Part shown: positions 1-11,699 of the stretch, piece after piece | Layout of the letters: every line of letters starts with the position of its first letter | Position numbering within the stretch: position 1 is the stretch's first letter | Assembly: GCF_954871325.1 (NCBI RefSeq) | Contig: NC_088777.1 | Location: 22,607,366-22,671,365, forward strand | From: Gordionus sp. m RMFG-2023 | Lineage: Eukaryota > Nematomorpha > Gordioida > Chordodea > Parachordodidae | Direction of reading: 5' to 3' | Length of the DNA: 64,000 nt | Program-made: the position numbers and the translations under genes | The notes under the pieces: generated by a model | Seen by the model: only the letters and a program-made list of their open reading frames with translations | The model's database searches: none | What the model was told of the DNA's origin: nothing

Positions 1-795
1 GTCAAACTTAGGAATAAAAGATCGATAATTTTTATATCTCGATTTTGGAAGATATCATGATAATTTGATTAATATAATGATAAATTATTTTTATGGTAAG
101 ACCTAAATATAGTAAAATATAGTTTATAAAAACTGTTTATGTTATTTTTCGCTAAATTTTATGTATTTATTTTCTGGACCAGAAAACTTGAACTAGAACC
201 TGGTTCAAAAGTATTTCATTAAATCAGAACCCAACCCTATTTTTAGAAGAAGTCTACAGCCCTCTTAGAAAGTATTATGATTTCAAATTTTTATATTATC
301 CCTATACTCATTTCTACCAATGAGTCCTTATTTTTCTAAAGATTTTAAGTAAAAATAATTCGCAAATTAATGGTGATCCTGGATTCTCTTTAAAAATTTC
401 ATAATCACTCCAAATTGTTGTGTTTCAAAATAACTATCTTAGTTTCCTCGAATCTCAGAAATCTTTCTTTTGTTTTTTTTTTAATTTATTATTTCATTCC
501 CACCTAATATGTTTTTTTGAAAATATATTATTAAAATTTAATATAGTTTTTTAAAAATTTGTTTTAAATAGTTAATATGCTTTTAATATTTTAATACAGT
601 TTTATATATGCTATTTATAATATATTTTTTTAAATAAATTAAATGATTTGACCTTTCAAAAAAATGAATGTCATTTATATATTTATTTGTTTATATATAT
701 GGTGAATTCTGCATAGATCAACATGAATAACACCAAAATCTGTCTGATTTCCTCAGATTGATTTTTTAAAATTTATCTATAGTGATAGTGACTAA
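1..795. other. AT-rich non-coding flank
   Basis: I see no credible coding region or structured element here. It is low-complexity AT-rich DNA with a poly-T run near 470 and TATA-rich stretches near 590-700. It forms the outer flank of the Gypsy LTR that begins at about 796. Confidence 0.6.
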
Positions 796-814
796 TGCTA
801 AGGTTGGCAGGGAG

Positions 815-2707
815 CAGGGGCGTCGCTAGCCTTTACAATCTCAGGGGGCTCAACTTAAAAAATTTATGGAAGGGGGGGGCGAAGCCCCCAATACTTTCCA
901 ATTTGCGGGGCTTCGGCCCGCTTTTGCCGGTCTTCGGCCGGGTTTTATATTAATATATTATATTTTTTTAAAATTTACTAACTCTAAATAATTATTCTGA
1001 GTGTCATTTATTATATTTTGCATGCAAAATGAACTAGCATATAAATCATTAAAATAATACAAGACATTTCTAAAAATAATATTTTTTAATACAAAATCTA
1101 TTTATTACTGTATAAAATATTTTCGATTGTTGATGAAACTATAACCCTCTATTACCATTTTAGACAATGTTTTATAGAATGGACTAATAAGAAATTTATA
1201 GACCTTACCAAATCAACAATTCTTGAAGAAGAGAATATAAACGACCAATCCAAATCATAAAACTATATGGTGGTTAGAGCTTCCTCTTAGATGACATGAT
1301 GGAAGCTTGATAAGTAATCGAGAAAATTATTGTATGATATTAAATTTCTAAAAGATTAACTTCCATTTTTAATGATATATAAACGACTAAACAGTTGACC
1401 ATTATTGCTTATCTAAAATATGCGATCATATGCTCTCAGCAGCTGTAGTAATAATCTTTATTACATAGCCACATAAATAATAGATGCTGGTTAATTTACA
1501 GTCCTAGCCATGACACTTACGATGGTAACCCATATCAGAATTTATTCTGTTAGATAAATTGATAAAACAAAAACACTAAAAACCCTTAGAAGAAATTATG
1601 CAAATATATTGAAGCCTTGAGTTATTTACACTGCAAAAATGCCATATTAGAAAGGAAACATTTTGCAACTACAAAATAAGAACCAGAGTGATATCATGAA
1701 AGCAATTAAGATTTTAAATATTATTGTCGCACCATCTCTAGTTGGTATATTATATCCAATGATTATATCTTAAAATAATAGTAGTTTGTAATAATATCAA
1801 AAATAATTCGTATTAAAAATTTAACGCAAATCTAAATTCCGAAGAAGGAAAAATAGCTTTCCTAAAAACACGTAAAAAAGAGAAGAAAAGATATCTAATT
1901 TATTACATCCATTGTGGTATATAATAATATGTTTAATATTAATTATATTGTAAATAAATATATAGCGTTAATTATATATAAGCAAATTGTTACTTATATT
2001 TATTATCAAAAGCATTTATTAGTAAAATTTTAAAAATATTAACTGTAATATATTATATAACTGTCAGATACGTCTGTAAAAGTGGCATTTTACCTAATAT
2101 TTTATAAAAAATTATATATAATAGAGGATTATAAAATATCTCTACTTACTTTTTATAAATAAATCTCTTATACTTATTTGGATTTGGACCTTGAAAATAA
2201 TTTTAGGAAGAGATATGATAATTAAATTTAAAAATCAATATAGTTGATTAGTGATTTTGAACTCGGCTAAAATATTAAATTATTAATTTTCAATTAATAA
2301 ATAATTATATTTATTTAATTAGGGTTATATAATAATTTAAATAAAAAAGTCAATTAGCTTCAACTGTTAATGCTAAATTAATATTTAGTGAGTGATATTG
2401 TTGTATTTTTAACATAGAATTTGATTGCAAGCTGACATAGTATAATTTATATGTAATAATCTAATCTAATAAATAAAATAGTATTCATTTAATAAAAATT
2501 AAGATAATCTTATTAATTTTTTAATAAAATTAAATCTATATATTACTCAATAGAATTATAAAAGAAATTATTCAGAGGGCAATTAAAAACATTTATTTTT
2601 AGCTCAAGGGGATATTAAGGAACCATTAAAAAAAATTTTTGCTTCAGGGAGCTATTCAAACTTTTCAGGGGGCTCGAGCCCCTGCGCCCCCCCTAGCGAC
2701 GCCACTG
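815..2707 (+). mobile_element. decayed hAT element, copy 1 (DUF4371 family)
   Basis: The left end is CAGGGGCGTCGCTAGCC and the right end, reverse-complemented, is CAGTGGCGTCGCTAG. An exact 8-bp target duplication GCAGGGAG (807-814, 2708-2715) is diagnostic of hAT. The ends carry GC-rich hairpin-like sequence (about 860-950 and 2660-2700). The middle (about 1138-1640) is a badly decayed copy of the same transposase that is readable at 7325-8516. The element is 1893 bp, shorter than an autonomous hAT, so it is an internally reduced and dead copy. It inserted into the Gypsy LTR, so it is younger than that LTR. Confidence 0.9.
1138..1640 (+). pseudogene. relic of DUF4371 hAT transposase
   Basis: The DNA can be followed base by base against 7621-8470, for example around 1208-1240 (matching the stretch at 7682) and 1560-1580 (matching 8050). 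Many substitutions and small indels leave no open frame longer than a few dozen codons. It lies in the same orientation in hAT copy 2 (about 11700-12250), with shared lesions, so both descend from an already damaged copy. Confidence 0.75.
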
Positions 2708-4775
2708 GCAGGGAGTTATACAAGATTTAATAAAGTAATTTTAGAATTTTTATTTTTAAAAAATATTTAACTGAAAATACAATATATTTATGTTCTTTAT
2801 ATAGTATATAAAATCAATTTATATATATAAAAAATCTATTAAATAATTAACATCAAACTATCAAGTGAGGTTAATATTAATTTAATATAAAGAATAAAAA
2901 AATCAATCTTTAAAGTTAATATTGATTAATAGATAGCGAAAAATAAATATTAAAAGAAAATCAATCCATCACAACATTCCACCCTTTAAGAAATGAACTC
3001 CATTCCGGTTCTTCTTGGATGTAAATCTTTTAAGTTCATAACATAATCTCAATATCGCGTAGGCAATGCTTTGATTCTATTCGGCCTTTGACTGTTCAAA
3101 ATCTGTTGTTGAATTTCTTTATTTTCATTTCCCGCTAATTTATCATCATTTCTCAGAGTACAAGGTATTGTATTATTAGTATTTGTTTTCATCAGAGTAC
3201 AAGGTATTGTATTTTTGGTATTTGTTTTCATATGAGTTATTTCATTACTAAATGGTAAGATACTTGACCTTTTTTTGATTTGGTCTAAATGTCTTTTAAT
3301 AATTCTGTTTCCTGTATCTATCTCATATAATAAATTCCCATTTTTGCGTTTTACCATGCCTTTGTCCCATATATTATTCTTGAAGGTTTTATACCAAACT
3401 TTGTCACCATTTATGATATTTCTATTTTACGATAAATTACGATTAAATTCATTTACTTTATCTTCTTGTGATTTGATCAAATCCCATATGGTTCTGTTGA
3501 ACATCACTTCGCTTGGTATCTTCTTGGTTGTTGCGTTTGGTGTGTTGCGATAATTGAATAAAAACTTTTCTAAAGCTATATCTATCTAAGTCTATTTTAT
3601 TATTACTTTCCATATTCCTTTTCATGCATATTTTTATTGATCTTATCATTCGCTCACACTGACCATTAGACTGTTGGTGATGGGGCGTGGTGAGAATGTG
3701 TTTAATTCCATGATCACTGCAAAATTTTTTGAACAAGTTACTTGTAAAATTGGTACCATTATCACTGATTATTTTATTGGGTATACCAAATAAGCTGATT
3801 ATTTTTAACAATTCTTTGATTGTTGACTCAGTAGTTATATCTCTCATTCTTCTAATGATAGGAAACTTGCTAAGTGCGTCAACACATACCATAAAATTTC
3901 TACCTTCAAATTGTGCAAAGTCGATGTGTACGCGTTCGAACCCTTTTATAGCTCTTTCCCATGGATTTTGTACATTATGAGGATTGTCCGCATATTTATT
4001 ACACGTATCACAGTTTCTCACCTCCTGATCTATATCAGCGTTTAGACCAGGCCACCACAAATAATCTCTCGCCAATGATTTCGTTTTCCCAGCACCTACA
4101 TGCCCTTTATGCAATTCTTGTAATATCTCCTTTCTCATATTTTTTGGTATTATCACTATATTCTATCAAAAGGTAATTTTCCATAACACATAATTCCGTT
4201 ATCATATTATTGTATGTTTTATTTTTTATCGTGTCACCGTTTCTAATATCCTTAATTATTTCCATTAATTCTCCGTTGTTAGAAGTTTCTTTTTCGATCA
4301 TTTTTAAGTTAATTGGTACGTCCCATAAATCATTATTTTCTTTTACATCATCCACAATAATAAGTATATCTTCTTCTGCAGATGTTAATGGCAATCTGGA
4401 TAAACAATCTGGTACCGTGTTGTGTTTACCCGCTCTATGTCTTATTTCGAAGTCGTAAGCTCCCATAGCAATATTCCATTTCTGTAACCTCATCGACATG
4501 GATGGATTTTAATCCTTTGGAAAAAATATAAATCAACGGCTTGTGATCGGTGATGATTGTTAATTTTGTTCCGATCAGATATTCTTGAAATTTTTTCATT
4601 GCAAAAATAATTGTCAAACCTTTGCGTTCAATGTTAGTGTAATTTATTTCGGATTTAAGGGATCTTGAGGCAAAAGCTATCGGCTTTTCTTTGCCGTCCC
4701 CTTCTATGTGAAATAATATAGCTCCCAAGCCGAGTTTAGATGCATCAGCAGCTATACCTATGGGTAAATCAGGAT

Positions 4776-5239
4776 CAGTGGCGTCACTAGGGGGGGGGGA
4801 GCGCAGGGGCTCAAGCCCCCTGAAAAATTTGAATAGCCTCCTGAAGCAAAAAAAATTTTTTTTTTAATGGTTCCTTAATATCCCCTTAAATTAAAAAGAA
4901 CTTTTTTTGATAGTCCCCTGTTTATTATAATTCTATTAAGTAATATATAGATTTAATTTTATTATTTAAAAATTAATAAGACTATCTAAATTTTATTAGA
5001 TTAGATTAATACATATAAATTATATTTTCACTATGTCAGCTTGCAATCAAATTCTTTGTTAAAAATAAAATATCAATACCATGCATAATGTTTAAATATC
5101 AATTTAGCATTAACAGTTGAAGTTTAATTGATTTTTATTAATTAAATTATTATATAACCCTAATTAAATAAATATAAAGATTTATTAATTGAAAATTAAC
5201 AAATTTAATATTGTGAGCCGAGTTTAAAATCACTATTTA
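4776..5239 (-). mobile_element. right-end fragment of a DUF4371-family hAT
   Basis: This begins CAGTGGCGTCACTAG at 4776 and matches the right-end 460 bp of copies 1 (about 2250-2707) and 2 (about 12790-13257) in inverted orientation. The preceding 8 bp, ATCAGGAT (4768-4775), corresponds after complementation to the 8 bp ATTCTGAT before hAT copy 2 (10095-10102) with one difference. Homology to the other copies stops abruptly at about 5239, just before the start of the transposase gene that runs away from this end, which is not the arrangement in copies 1 and 2. Confidence 0.8.
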
Positions 5240-5839
5240 AATAAAATGACTTTGCGATTTAAAAATTTAAAAGACTTTATGAAAAAAACTAAAGATAAAA
5301 GTAGCAATAATCTTGAGGACCAAAGAAGAGGATTCAATAATAAAGCTGGTGATGAACAAAGTATATTTTATACAGTTTTTAAAATTCAAACTTTGATTTA
5401 GTTGAAAGACGATTAATTGTAGTTTTAAAAGATATAAATATTGAAAACAAAAATGTTAAAAGAAAGAAAATAGGTAAATAAATTTATATATAAGTCTGTG
5501 TCCAAAATGTTTTGAAAAAATCCTTAAAATTTTTACAAATTAATAACAAAACACTTTAGACTTTTAAGTTTTAAAAAATAAAAATTTATTAGTTAATTAT
5601 CTATTTTAATGGAAGGTTTCTTTTTCACTTGATCATAATTGAAGTTATATGTTTCTCCTATTTCCTCCCAAATTTGCCCAATTTCTATAGAATTTATATT
5701 TAAGTCATTTTTCACCAGAGTATTAAACAATATTGATTTCTTTAGTTTTCAAGTTAAACAAAAATTGTTTTACAATATATTTTCACCTTTCAGGAGCTGG
5801 ACACTAGAAATGGAAAATTTTTTTAAAATTTTTCTATTA

Positions 5840-6190
5840 TAATAACATAAGGTGATGTCAAAATATTAGCTAAATAAAACATAGTAAATATTTTCTATAT
5901 AAATAGTCAATATCTTAAAAAATCATGCACTATTATTCTTTTTACATTAATAAAGATAATATTGGCTAAATTGTTTACTCAATCATTCTTTCATAATTTG
6001 ATAATTATATATTTATTTGTTTATCCTAACTTAATAATAAACTATATTTTAATAAAAATGCTAAATAAATTTAGAATAGTTTGCTTATTTATATATATAT
6101 TTTTGAAAAATGGACACTATAATATGGAATATTACTTTTTATATATTATATTTACAAAAATAAATACACTGAAAAGAAATACATTTTAAA
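5840..6190. repeat. interspersed repeat, copy 1
   Basis: This AT-rich sequence is closely matched at 39810-40340, in the same orientation, where the copy is longer because of internal extra sequence. It sits inside an intron-like part of the hAT transposase gene, so it is probably a MITE-type insertion. Clear inverted ends were not found. Confidence 0.6.
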
Positions 6191-7075
6191 ATTAATCTTA
6201 TTTAGATTCATTGAATAATGAAGAAAGTATTGTGAATGACATGATTGTAAATAATGTAAGTACAGAAGGAAAGAAAATAGGTAAAAAATTAATTTATAAG
6301 ATATTTTATTTATAAAATAATAGAAGCACTATGTGTGGCTCAATCTGAAGATATATGTGAGATCCAATGTACAGATATCTCTGAATGTATTATTTTTTTA
6401 AATATAATTAAATTAAATATAAAATTTTATATAGACATAGAATCTGAAGAGGATACTACAACAAGCCAGATTCTTGGTAGCAGTAAATATAAAGGTATAT
6501 TGGATAAAGAAGTTTTATTGCAACAAATTACATTTGATGAAATACATTTTAAAATTAATCTTATTTAGATTTATTAAATAATGAAGAAAGTATTGTGAAT
6601 GACATGATTGTAAATAATGTAGGTACAGAAGTAAAGAAAATGGGTAAATTAATTTATATATAAGATATTTTATTTATAAAATAATTGAAGCAATATGTGT
6701 GGCTCAATCTGAAGATATATGTGAGATCCAATGTATAGATATCTCTGAAGGTATTAATTTTTTAAATATAATTAAATATAAAATTTTAGGCATGGATTCT
6801 GAAGAGGATACTACAAAAAGCCATATTCTTGATAGCAGTAAATATAAAGGTATATTGGATAAAGAAGTTTTATTACAACAAATTACATTTGATGAAATAC
6901 ATTTTAAAATTAACCTTATTTAGATTTATTAAATAATGAAGAAAGTATTGTGAATGACATGATTATAAATAATGTAGATACAGAAGGAAAGAAAATAAGT
7001 AAATTAATTTGTTTATAAGATATTTTATATTTATTTATAAAATAATAGAAGCTATACGTTTGGCCCAATCTAAAA
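6187..7075 (+). repeat. tandem multiplication of transposase exons (about 3 units)
   Basis: Units of roughly 350-367 bp start near 6187, 6554 and 6905; the third is partial. Each full unit holds three exon-like blocks in the same order: one near NNEESIVNDMIVNNV, one starting AQSEDICEIQC, and one containing SKYKGILDKEVLLQQITF. They are separated by short GT...AG segments, one of 48 nt. Units 1 and 2 keep open frames of 77 and 74 codons over the last two blocks. The high similarity between units suggests recent duplication. Whether all copies are spliced into one protein is unknown. Confidence 0.75.
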
Positions 7076-7087
7076 ATAACAACTATT

Positions 7088-7335
7088 CAAGTATTTTTTT
7101 CATTTTAACAATATTTTTCTTCAAATATATAATATTTGTCATAATTTTCATAAAAGCATTAATATTTTAATTTTTATATTAATAATTGTCACTTTTTTAG
7201 AAGAGCTTATACAAGTATTATTTTTATTTTAACAATGTTTTTCTTCAAATATATAATATTTGTCATAATTTTCTAAAATTAATAATATTTTAATTCATTT
7301 ATTAATTTTTATCACTTTTTTCAGAAGAATTAGAT
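7088..7335 (+). repeat. tandem duplication of a 124-bp intron/acceptor unit
   Basis: Two head-to-tail units begin at 7088 and 7212. Each ends with a pyrimidine-rich tract, an AG and the exon-like start AAGA(A/G). The downstream unit supplies the acceptor (…CAG at 7324) used by the long transposase exon in the best reading. It is a second, independent tandem growth in the same gene. Confidence 0.7.
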
Positions 7336-8516
7336 CTGGGTACTAAAACAACTGGTCCTATGCAACCTATATTAGATTCCTATCCATATATTGGAATGGG
7401 TAAAGATAAACGATGCTTTCAAACTCAGTGGTACAAATCCTTTCCCTGGATTGAATATAGCATAACCAGAAACTCTATTTTTTGTTTTCCATGTCGTAAT
7501 TTTCCCACTCAACCTCAAAAAGGATACCTTATTAATCAAGGTTATCAAAAATTTCGTAAGGTAAAAGAATACTTAACAACTCACGGAGCAACAAATGGTC
7601 ATGCAATGAATGTAATTCTCTGGAACCATTTTAAACAATTTTTGATAGAAGGCACCATTAAAGAAAAATTTATAGCTCTAACTAAATCAACAATACTTGA
7701 AAGAAGAGAATATTTGAAACGATTATTCAAAATTATAATACTATGTGGTAAGTTGGAACTTCCCCTTAGAGGTCATTATGAAAGTAAGACAAGCAATAAT
7801 CAAGGAAATTATTGTGAAATATTAAACTGTTTGAAAGAGTATGATCCATTTTTAATAGCATATAAACCACCAGGCAATGCTCATTATTGTTCACCTCAAT
7901 CACAAAATCAAATGCTATCTGCAGCTGGAAACTTAGTCGTAAAGTACATAGCATCAGAAATAAGGGAGGCAGGCTATTTTGCTGTCATGGCTGATGACAC
8001 TCGTGATGTTAGCTCATATGAGCAATTTAGTATATGTGTTAGATATGTTGATAAAACAAAAACACCAAAGGAATCTTTTATACCTTTTCAAAAAGTTGAA
8101 GACTTAGATGCAGAGTCATTAACGAAGACATTAATAACAACCTTAAACAACAATTCCATAAATGCAATTTGCGTTGCTCAAGCATATGATGGTGCAAGTG
8201 TTATGAAAGGGCATCTTTCAGGAGTCCAGGAAAGATATCGCCAAAATCACAAAATGGCTATATATGTGCACTGCTATGCGCATAAACTCAACCTTGTACT
8301 GATCTCTGCCTGCAAATCAGTACCTCAATCTAGAAAGTTTTTTAATGTATTAGAAGGTATTCATGCTTTTTTCTCAATATCTGTTATCCATCACAATAAA
8401 TTTATTGATTTGCAATTAAGATTAGGGTTAAAATCCAAAAATATTGATGCCTTGAGTTCTACACGTTGGGGATCCCATATTAAAACTATAGAGGCAGTAA
8501 AAATGACTTTCCCTGC
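7325..8516 (+). CDS. hAT transposase, DUF4371/TTF-type core exon
   Basis: The exon opens after a CAG acceptor at 7324 and stays open for about 397 codons; an ATG lies at 7360. It begins with a TTF-type zinc-finger-like region with cysteines in IFCFPCRNF and histidines in THGATNGHAMN, followed by a DUF4371-type region. The first catalytic aspartate is probably in ADDTRDVSSYEQF and the second in AQAYDGASVMKG. The conserved CYAHKLNLVL and STRWGSH motifs follow. The usual C-terminal dimerisation domain is absent because the frame runs into LTR-derived DNA after 8516; the frame's last 15 residues (to 8562) are not transposase. A 5'-incomplete, 3'-truncated transposase is the best call; activity is not expected. 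Confidence 0.85.
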
Positions 8517-8585
8517 ATACTGCCACCATGTTAAGGTTAGCAGGGAGTTAGACAAGATTTAATAAAGTAATTTTAAAATTTTTAT
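8517..8585 (-). repeat. inverted fragment of the Gypsy LTR end plus primer-binding-like site
   Basis: This is the reverse complement of 8880-8948, covering the LTR end, the CA terminus and the following TGGTGGCAGTA. Together with block B's LTR it forms a palindromic arrangement around about 300 bp. It truncates the hAT transposase. The intervening 8586-8655 is not assigned. Confidence 0.7.
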
Positions 8586-8655
8586 TTACATTCATTTATA
8601 GCTTAATAACATCCAAATATTGTATCTTGAACCCATATCTAGGTCCCTGAGTTAG

Positions 8656-10102
8656 GTTGAAATTTTAATATTTATTTTTCGCTATCTATTAACTCAATAT
8701 TAACTATAAAGATTAATTTTTTTATTCTTTATATTAAATTAATATTAACCTCACTTGATAGTTTGATGTAAATTATTTAATAGATTTTTTTTATATATAT
8801 AAATTGATTTTATATACTATATAAAGAACAGAAATATATTGTATTTTCAGTTAAATATTTTTTAAATAAATTTAATAAATAAAAATTTTAAAATTACTTT
8901 ATTAAATCTTGTCTAACTCCGTGCTAACCTTAACATGGTGGCAGTAGCTATCTTTTTGTAAATTAAAATTTTATTAAAATATAATTTCATATTTCTAAAA
9001 ATAAAATAATTCAATTATATTTAAAAAAACAAGAATAAAATTTTTTATTCAATTAATTAAATATGATGGAAGATAAAAAAAACTATTGTTTCTAATGATA
9101 CTATATCATATAAATGCGAATTTCCTAAATATATAGGAAACATTGATACATATTTAACCAAAATTAGATGACGATAACGCCACGACCTTACTTCATAATT
9201 TACCAGATGACATATTTTCAAAATTAAAATCGATATGCACTGAATCCGATCTCAAGAAATCGTCGATACTCATCAACAAACTTAGATTATTACAGCCTGC
9301 CAAGATTCGAAACAAAAAAATTACCGAATTCAATGCAGCGGTTCAAAAAGAGAGAGAATTTTTTAAATTGGGTTACCCGTAATTGTCAACTCAATATGGA
9401 CTACAACTTTATCGGCTACGACAGGGTTTTAGAAAAAATAAAGGTATCAAGCTCATCTAAGGAAATTAAATACAGAATTAAAGATTTACTCATTTTAGAT
9501 GACATTATAAAGATAGGCAAAGAATTAGACGAAACTGACATTGAAACATCCATACATAAGATTGTTATCAAAGAAAATACACACTCTGATCTAAAATATT
9601 TGGAGGGAGGTAAGACAAGATAAGAAAGTTTACGAACAAAAACCAACTAATACTGGATATGACAATACCCAGATGCTGCCATATACTGAGAGCAACAGAC
9701 ATTATGATAATAATTACAAACATCAGTTTAGAAAACCATGGCAGACTCGACCATATTATAGCAACCAAAGATTAAACAACCAAAATAACTATCATTTTTC
9801 AAGACAAAACTATGACAGATTTCATGATCAAAATAGATGGGAAACTCCTTATATTACTTTCAATAATCATGACGCAATAGATAAAAATAATAATACCAAA
9901 AAAATCAGAAGAATTATCTACTTTCTTAGGCATAGCGAGCTATTACCGTAAATTTTTAAACAGTTTTGCAGATCTGGCAAATCCACTATATAAAATAATC
10001 AACAAAGATAAATGGTCTTGGGACACCGAACATCAAGAATGTTATAAAAAATTAAAAGACTTAATCAGTCAACCTCCCACATTAAACTTTCTCAATTCTG
10101 AT
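8656..10102 (+). mobile_element. Ty3/Gypsy fossil, block B (LTR, gag-like, end of RT)
   Basis: A partial LTR (about 8656-8935, ending CA) is followed directly by TGGTGGCAGTAGC, which has the position and form of a primer-binding site. A gag-like region follows (about 9060-9950). Near 9930-10102 comes the stretch after the reverse transcriptase, with FLGIASYYRKF-type sequence typical of Gypsy polymerases. The block is broken in several places and is not protein-competent. It stops at 10102 exactly where hAT copy 2 begins. Its LTR resembles that of block A, and the two blocks appear to be the two sides of one old element now lying on opposite strands. Confidence 0.8.
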
Positions 10103-10412
10103 CAGGGGCGTCGCTAGCCTTTACAATCTCAGGGGGCTCAACTAAAAATAATTTTAACTCTGAATAATTATTCTGAATTTCATATTTTGTTATTTATTAT
10201 ATTATGCATACAAAATAAACTAGCATATAAATAATTAAAACAATATAAGACACTTCTAAAAATATTATTTTTTAATACAAATATTTATTACAGTATAATA
10301 TTTTCGATTGCTGATATAAAAAAAATTTGCGTCAAAGAATTACAAGTGATAAAAAAGGTTAATTAATACATATATATGCTTCAATTGATAATAGTTTTTT
10401 AAAACTACATAC

Positions 10413-11632
10413 CAGTGGCGTAGCTAGAAATTTTCCTTAGAGGGGGTCCATACATATGAAAGCCTGGGGGCTTCGCCCCCCAGACTCCCTTTAACGGGCC
10501 TTCGGCCGTTTTACCCGGCACCATATAGGCCTAAAACGAATTATTTGATATTCGATTCGTATTTTACGAATACAAATAACACAATTATTCGTATTCGAAA
10601 TTATTTATATATAAATATTCGTAATTATTCGCAAATATTTTATTGCAAGTAAAATAAAAAGAAGTAATTAAATTTTCCTAGTGGATATCATTTCGTTTTA
10701 TTTTATTTCCTATTATCAAATATCAAATCATAACAAGTTATATTTGCTGAAAAAGTTTAATGGAAGAAAAGGAAAAGCTTCAAAGTAAAATATAATTATT
10801 TTATTTTGATTGTTTCTCTTTAATCATTTTTGATGTTATGAACAAGTCAAAACATTTTTATAAAGTGTGCCTCTTTCCCATATTCTCGAGCTCCTGGCAG
10901 ATAAATAACTAAATTTTTTTGACTAGTTCTTATTATTTGATTAGGAAAATCCTTTTCCCATTTAGTAACCTTATTTTTGGCAAATTTTAAAGACAATCTA
11001 ATTCAGATAGTGCATTATAATATCTTCATCCTTTATTACATTGTCATAATCACCTCTAAAAATTATATTAATAATTAAATAAAGGAAATTTATGCTACTA
11101 AAGTATTTTTAATAAATAAAATCTATAATGAAATACTTTCTAAAATTTTGTTATATTTTATATGCAAAAATGACAATTAGTTTAGAGAATCCTTAAAATT
11201 GCCATCTTTAAACATCTGTAAAAATTTTTTTGCAAAATATTTTATAAGCTTTAGAAAATTTTCTAATCGAAACGAATAATGATTTTATTATTCGTACGAA
11301 TACGAATAGCGCAATTATTCGATTCGTTTTTTTGTAGGCCTAGCACCATATATTCGATAATATATAATAAATATATTTTTTAAAGCATCAATAATATGTT
11401 ATTATAATTTAGTAGATTGTTCTCAATGACTTTATAATAATACTACCCAGAATAATTTCAATAGTAATATAATATCCTTTCACAAACATCAAAACCAAAA
11501 AAAAATATATATATTAATGGTATTTATTTGATATAAAGTCACTTTTAAGTCTTTTGAACGTATAATCTAAAAAAAAATTTTTGCTCTGGGAGGGGTCCAA
11601 ACCCGAAAACCACCCCCGTAGCTACGCCACTG
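10413..11632. mobile_element. nested hAT-like element with 8-bp duplication CTACATAC
   Basis: The ends are CAGTGGCGTAGCTAG and, on the right, CTACGCCACTG. The exact target duplication CTACATAC lies at 10405-10412 and 11633-11640. It has no open reading frame, so it is non-autonomous. The terminal sequence resembles but is distinct from the host hAT family (…GCGTAGC rather than …GCGTCGC). It carries its own insertion at 10526-11342. Confidence 0.9.
10526..11342. mobile_element. third-level hAT-like MITE, duplication GCACCATA
   Basis: It is bounded by TAGGCCTA at both ends and by the exact 8-bp duplication GCACCATA (10518-10525, 11343-11350). Sub-terminal sequence is rich in degenerate ATTCG/CGAAT repeats at both ends (10538-10630 and 11270-11335). 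There is no coding sequence. Related ends occur at 53812 and near 30050. Confidence 0.85.
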
Positions 11633-11699
11633 CTACATACTATAAAATTAGCAACTTACATTGACAAAAGGTCAAGAAAATAATATAACACTCTGTTAC

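Larger units (their letters stand above)
796..2976 (-). repeat. 3' LTR of Gypsy block A, split by a hAT insertion
   Basis: The LTR occupies 2708-2976 and 796-814; the two pieces are separated by the hAT element at 815-2707, whose 8-bp duplication GCAGGGAG occurs at 807-814 and 2708-2715. Without the insertion it is about 280 bp, starts TGTTG and ends CA. It matches 8656-8935 in the opposite orientation over most of its length. Confidence 0.75.
796..4775 (-). mobile_element. Ty3/Gypsy fossil, block A (3' half with LTR)
   Basis: Read on the minus strand, this block runs from the RNase H region (about 4775-4110) through the integrase zinc-binding and catalytic core (about 4156-3458) and an integrase tail (to about 3049). 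A purine-rich tract (2977-2990 on the complement) is followed immediately by an LTR starting TGTTGTGATGG at 2976. Recognisable integrase features are the H-C zinc-binding residues and the catalytic stretch around DNGTNFTSN. The LTR is split by a hAT insertion (815-2707). At 4775 the block stops at a hAT end. The element is broken at several places and is old; its LTR agrees with the LTR of block B in roughly nine bases in ten by eye. The family is Ty3/Gypsy from the integrase and RNase H similarity; the exact clade is not assigned. Confidence 0.85.
5246..8516 (+). mobile_element. hAT transposase gene region (DUF4371/TTF zinc-finger family)
   Basis: A possible first exon starts at ATG 5246 with a lysine-rich N-terminus (about 51 codons to 5401). 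Small exon-like blocks separated by GT-AG micro-introns follow between about 5420 and 7075, and a long exon at 7325-8516 carries the transposase core. The middle is expanded by tandem duplications (6187-7075 and 7088-7335) and by a repeat at 5840-6190 shared with 39810-40340. The gene stops at 8516, where an inverted fragment of Gypsy LTR plus primer-binding-site-like sequence begins, so the C-terminal hAT dimerisation region is missing. It is the best preserved source copy for the relics at 1138-1640 and 11700-12250. Confidence 0.7.

Noticed and set aside
3275-4458. plus-strand open frames across the integrase region
   Set aside because: They are antisense shadows of the Gypsy polymerase region, hydrophobic and without domains.
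8519-8951. MITE with about 60-bp inverted ends and TA duplications
   Set aside because: The right half matches the LTR of Gypsy block A and is followed by a primer-binding-like site and gag-like sequence, so two LTR tips in opposite orientation explain it better.
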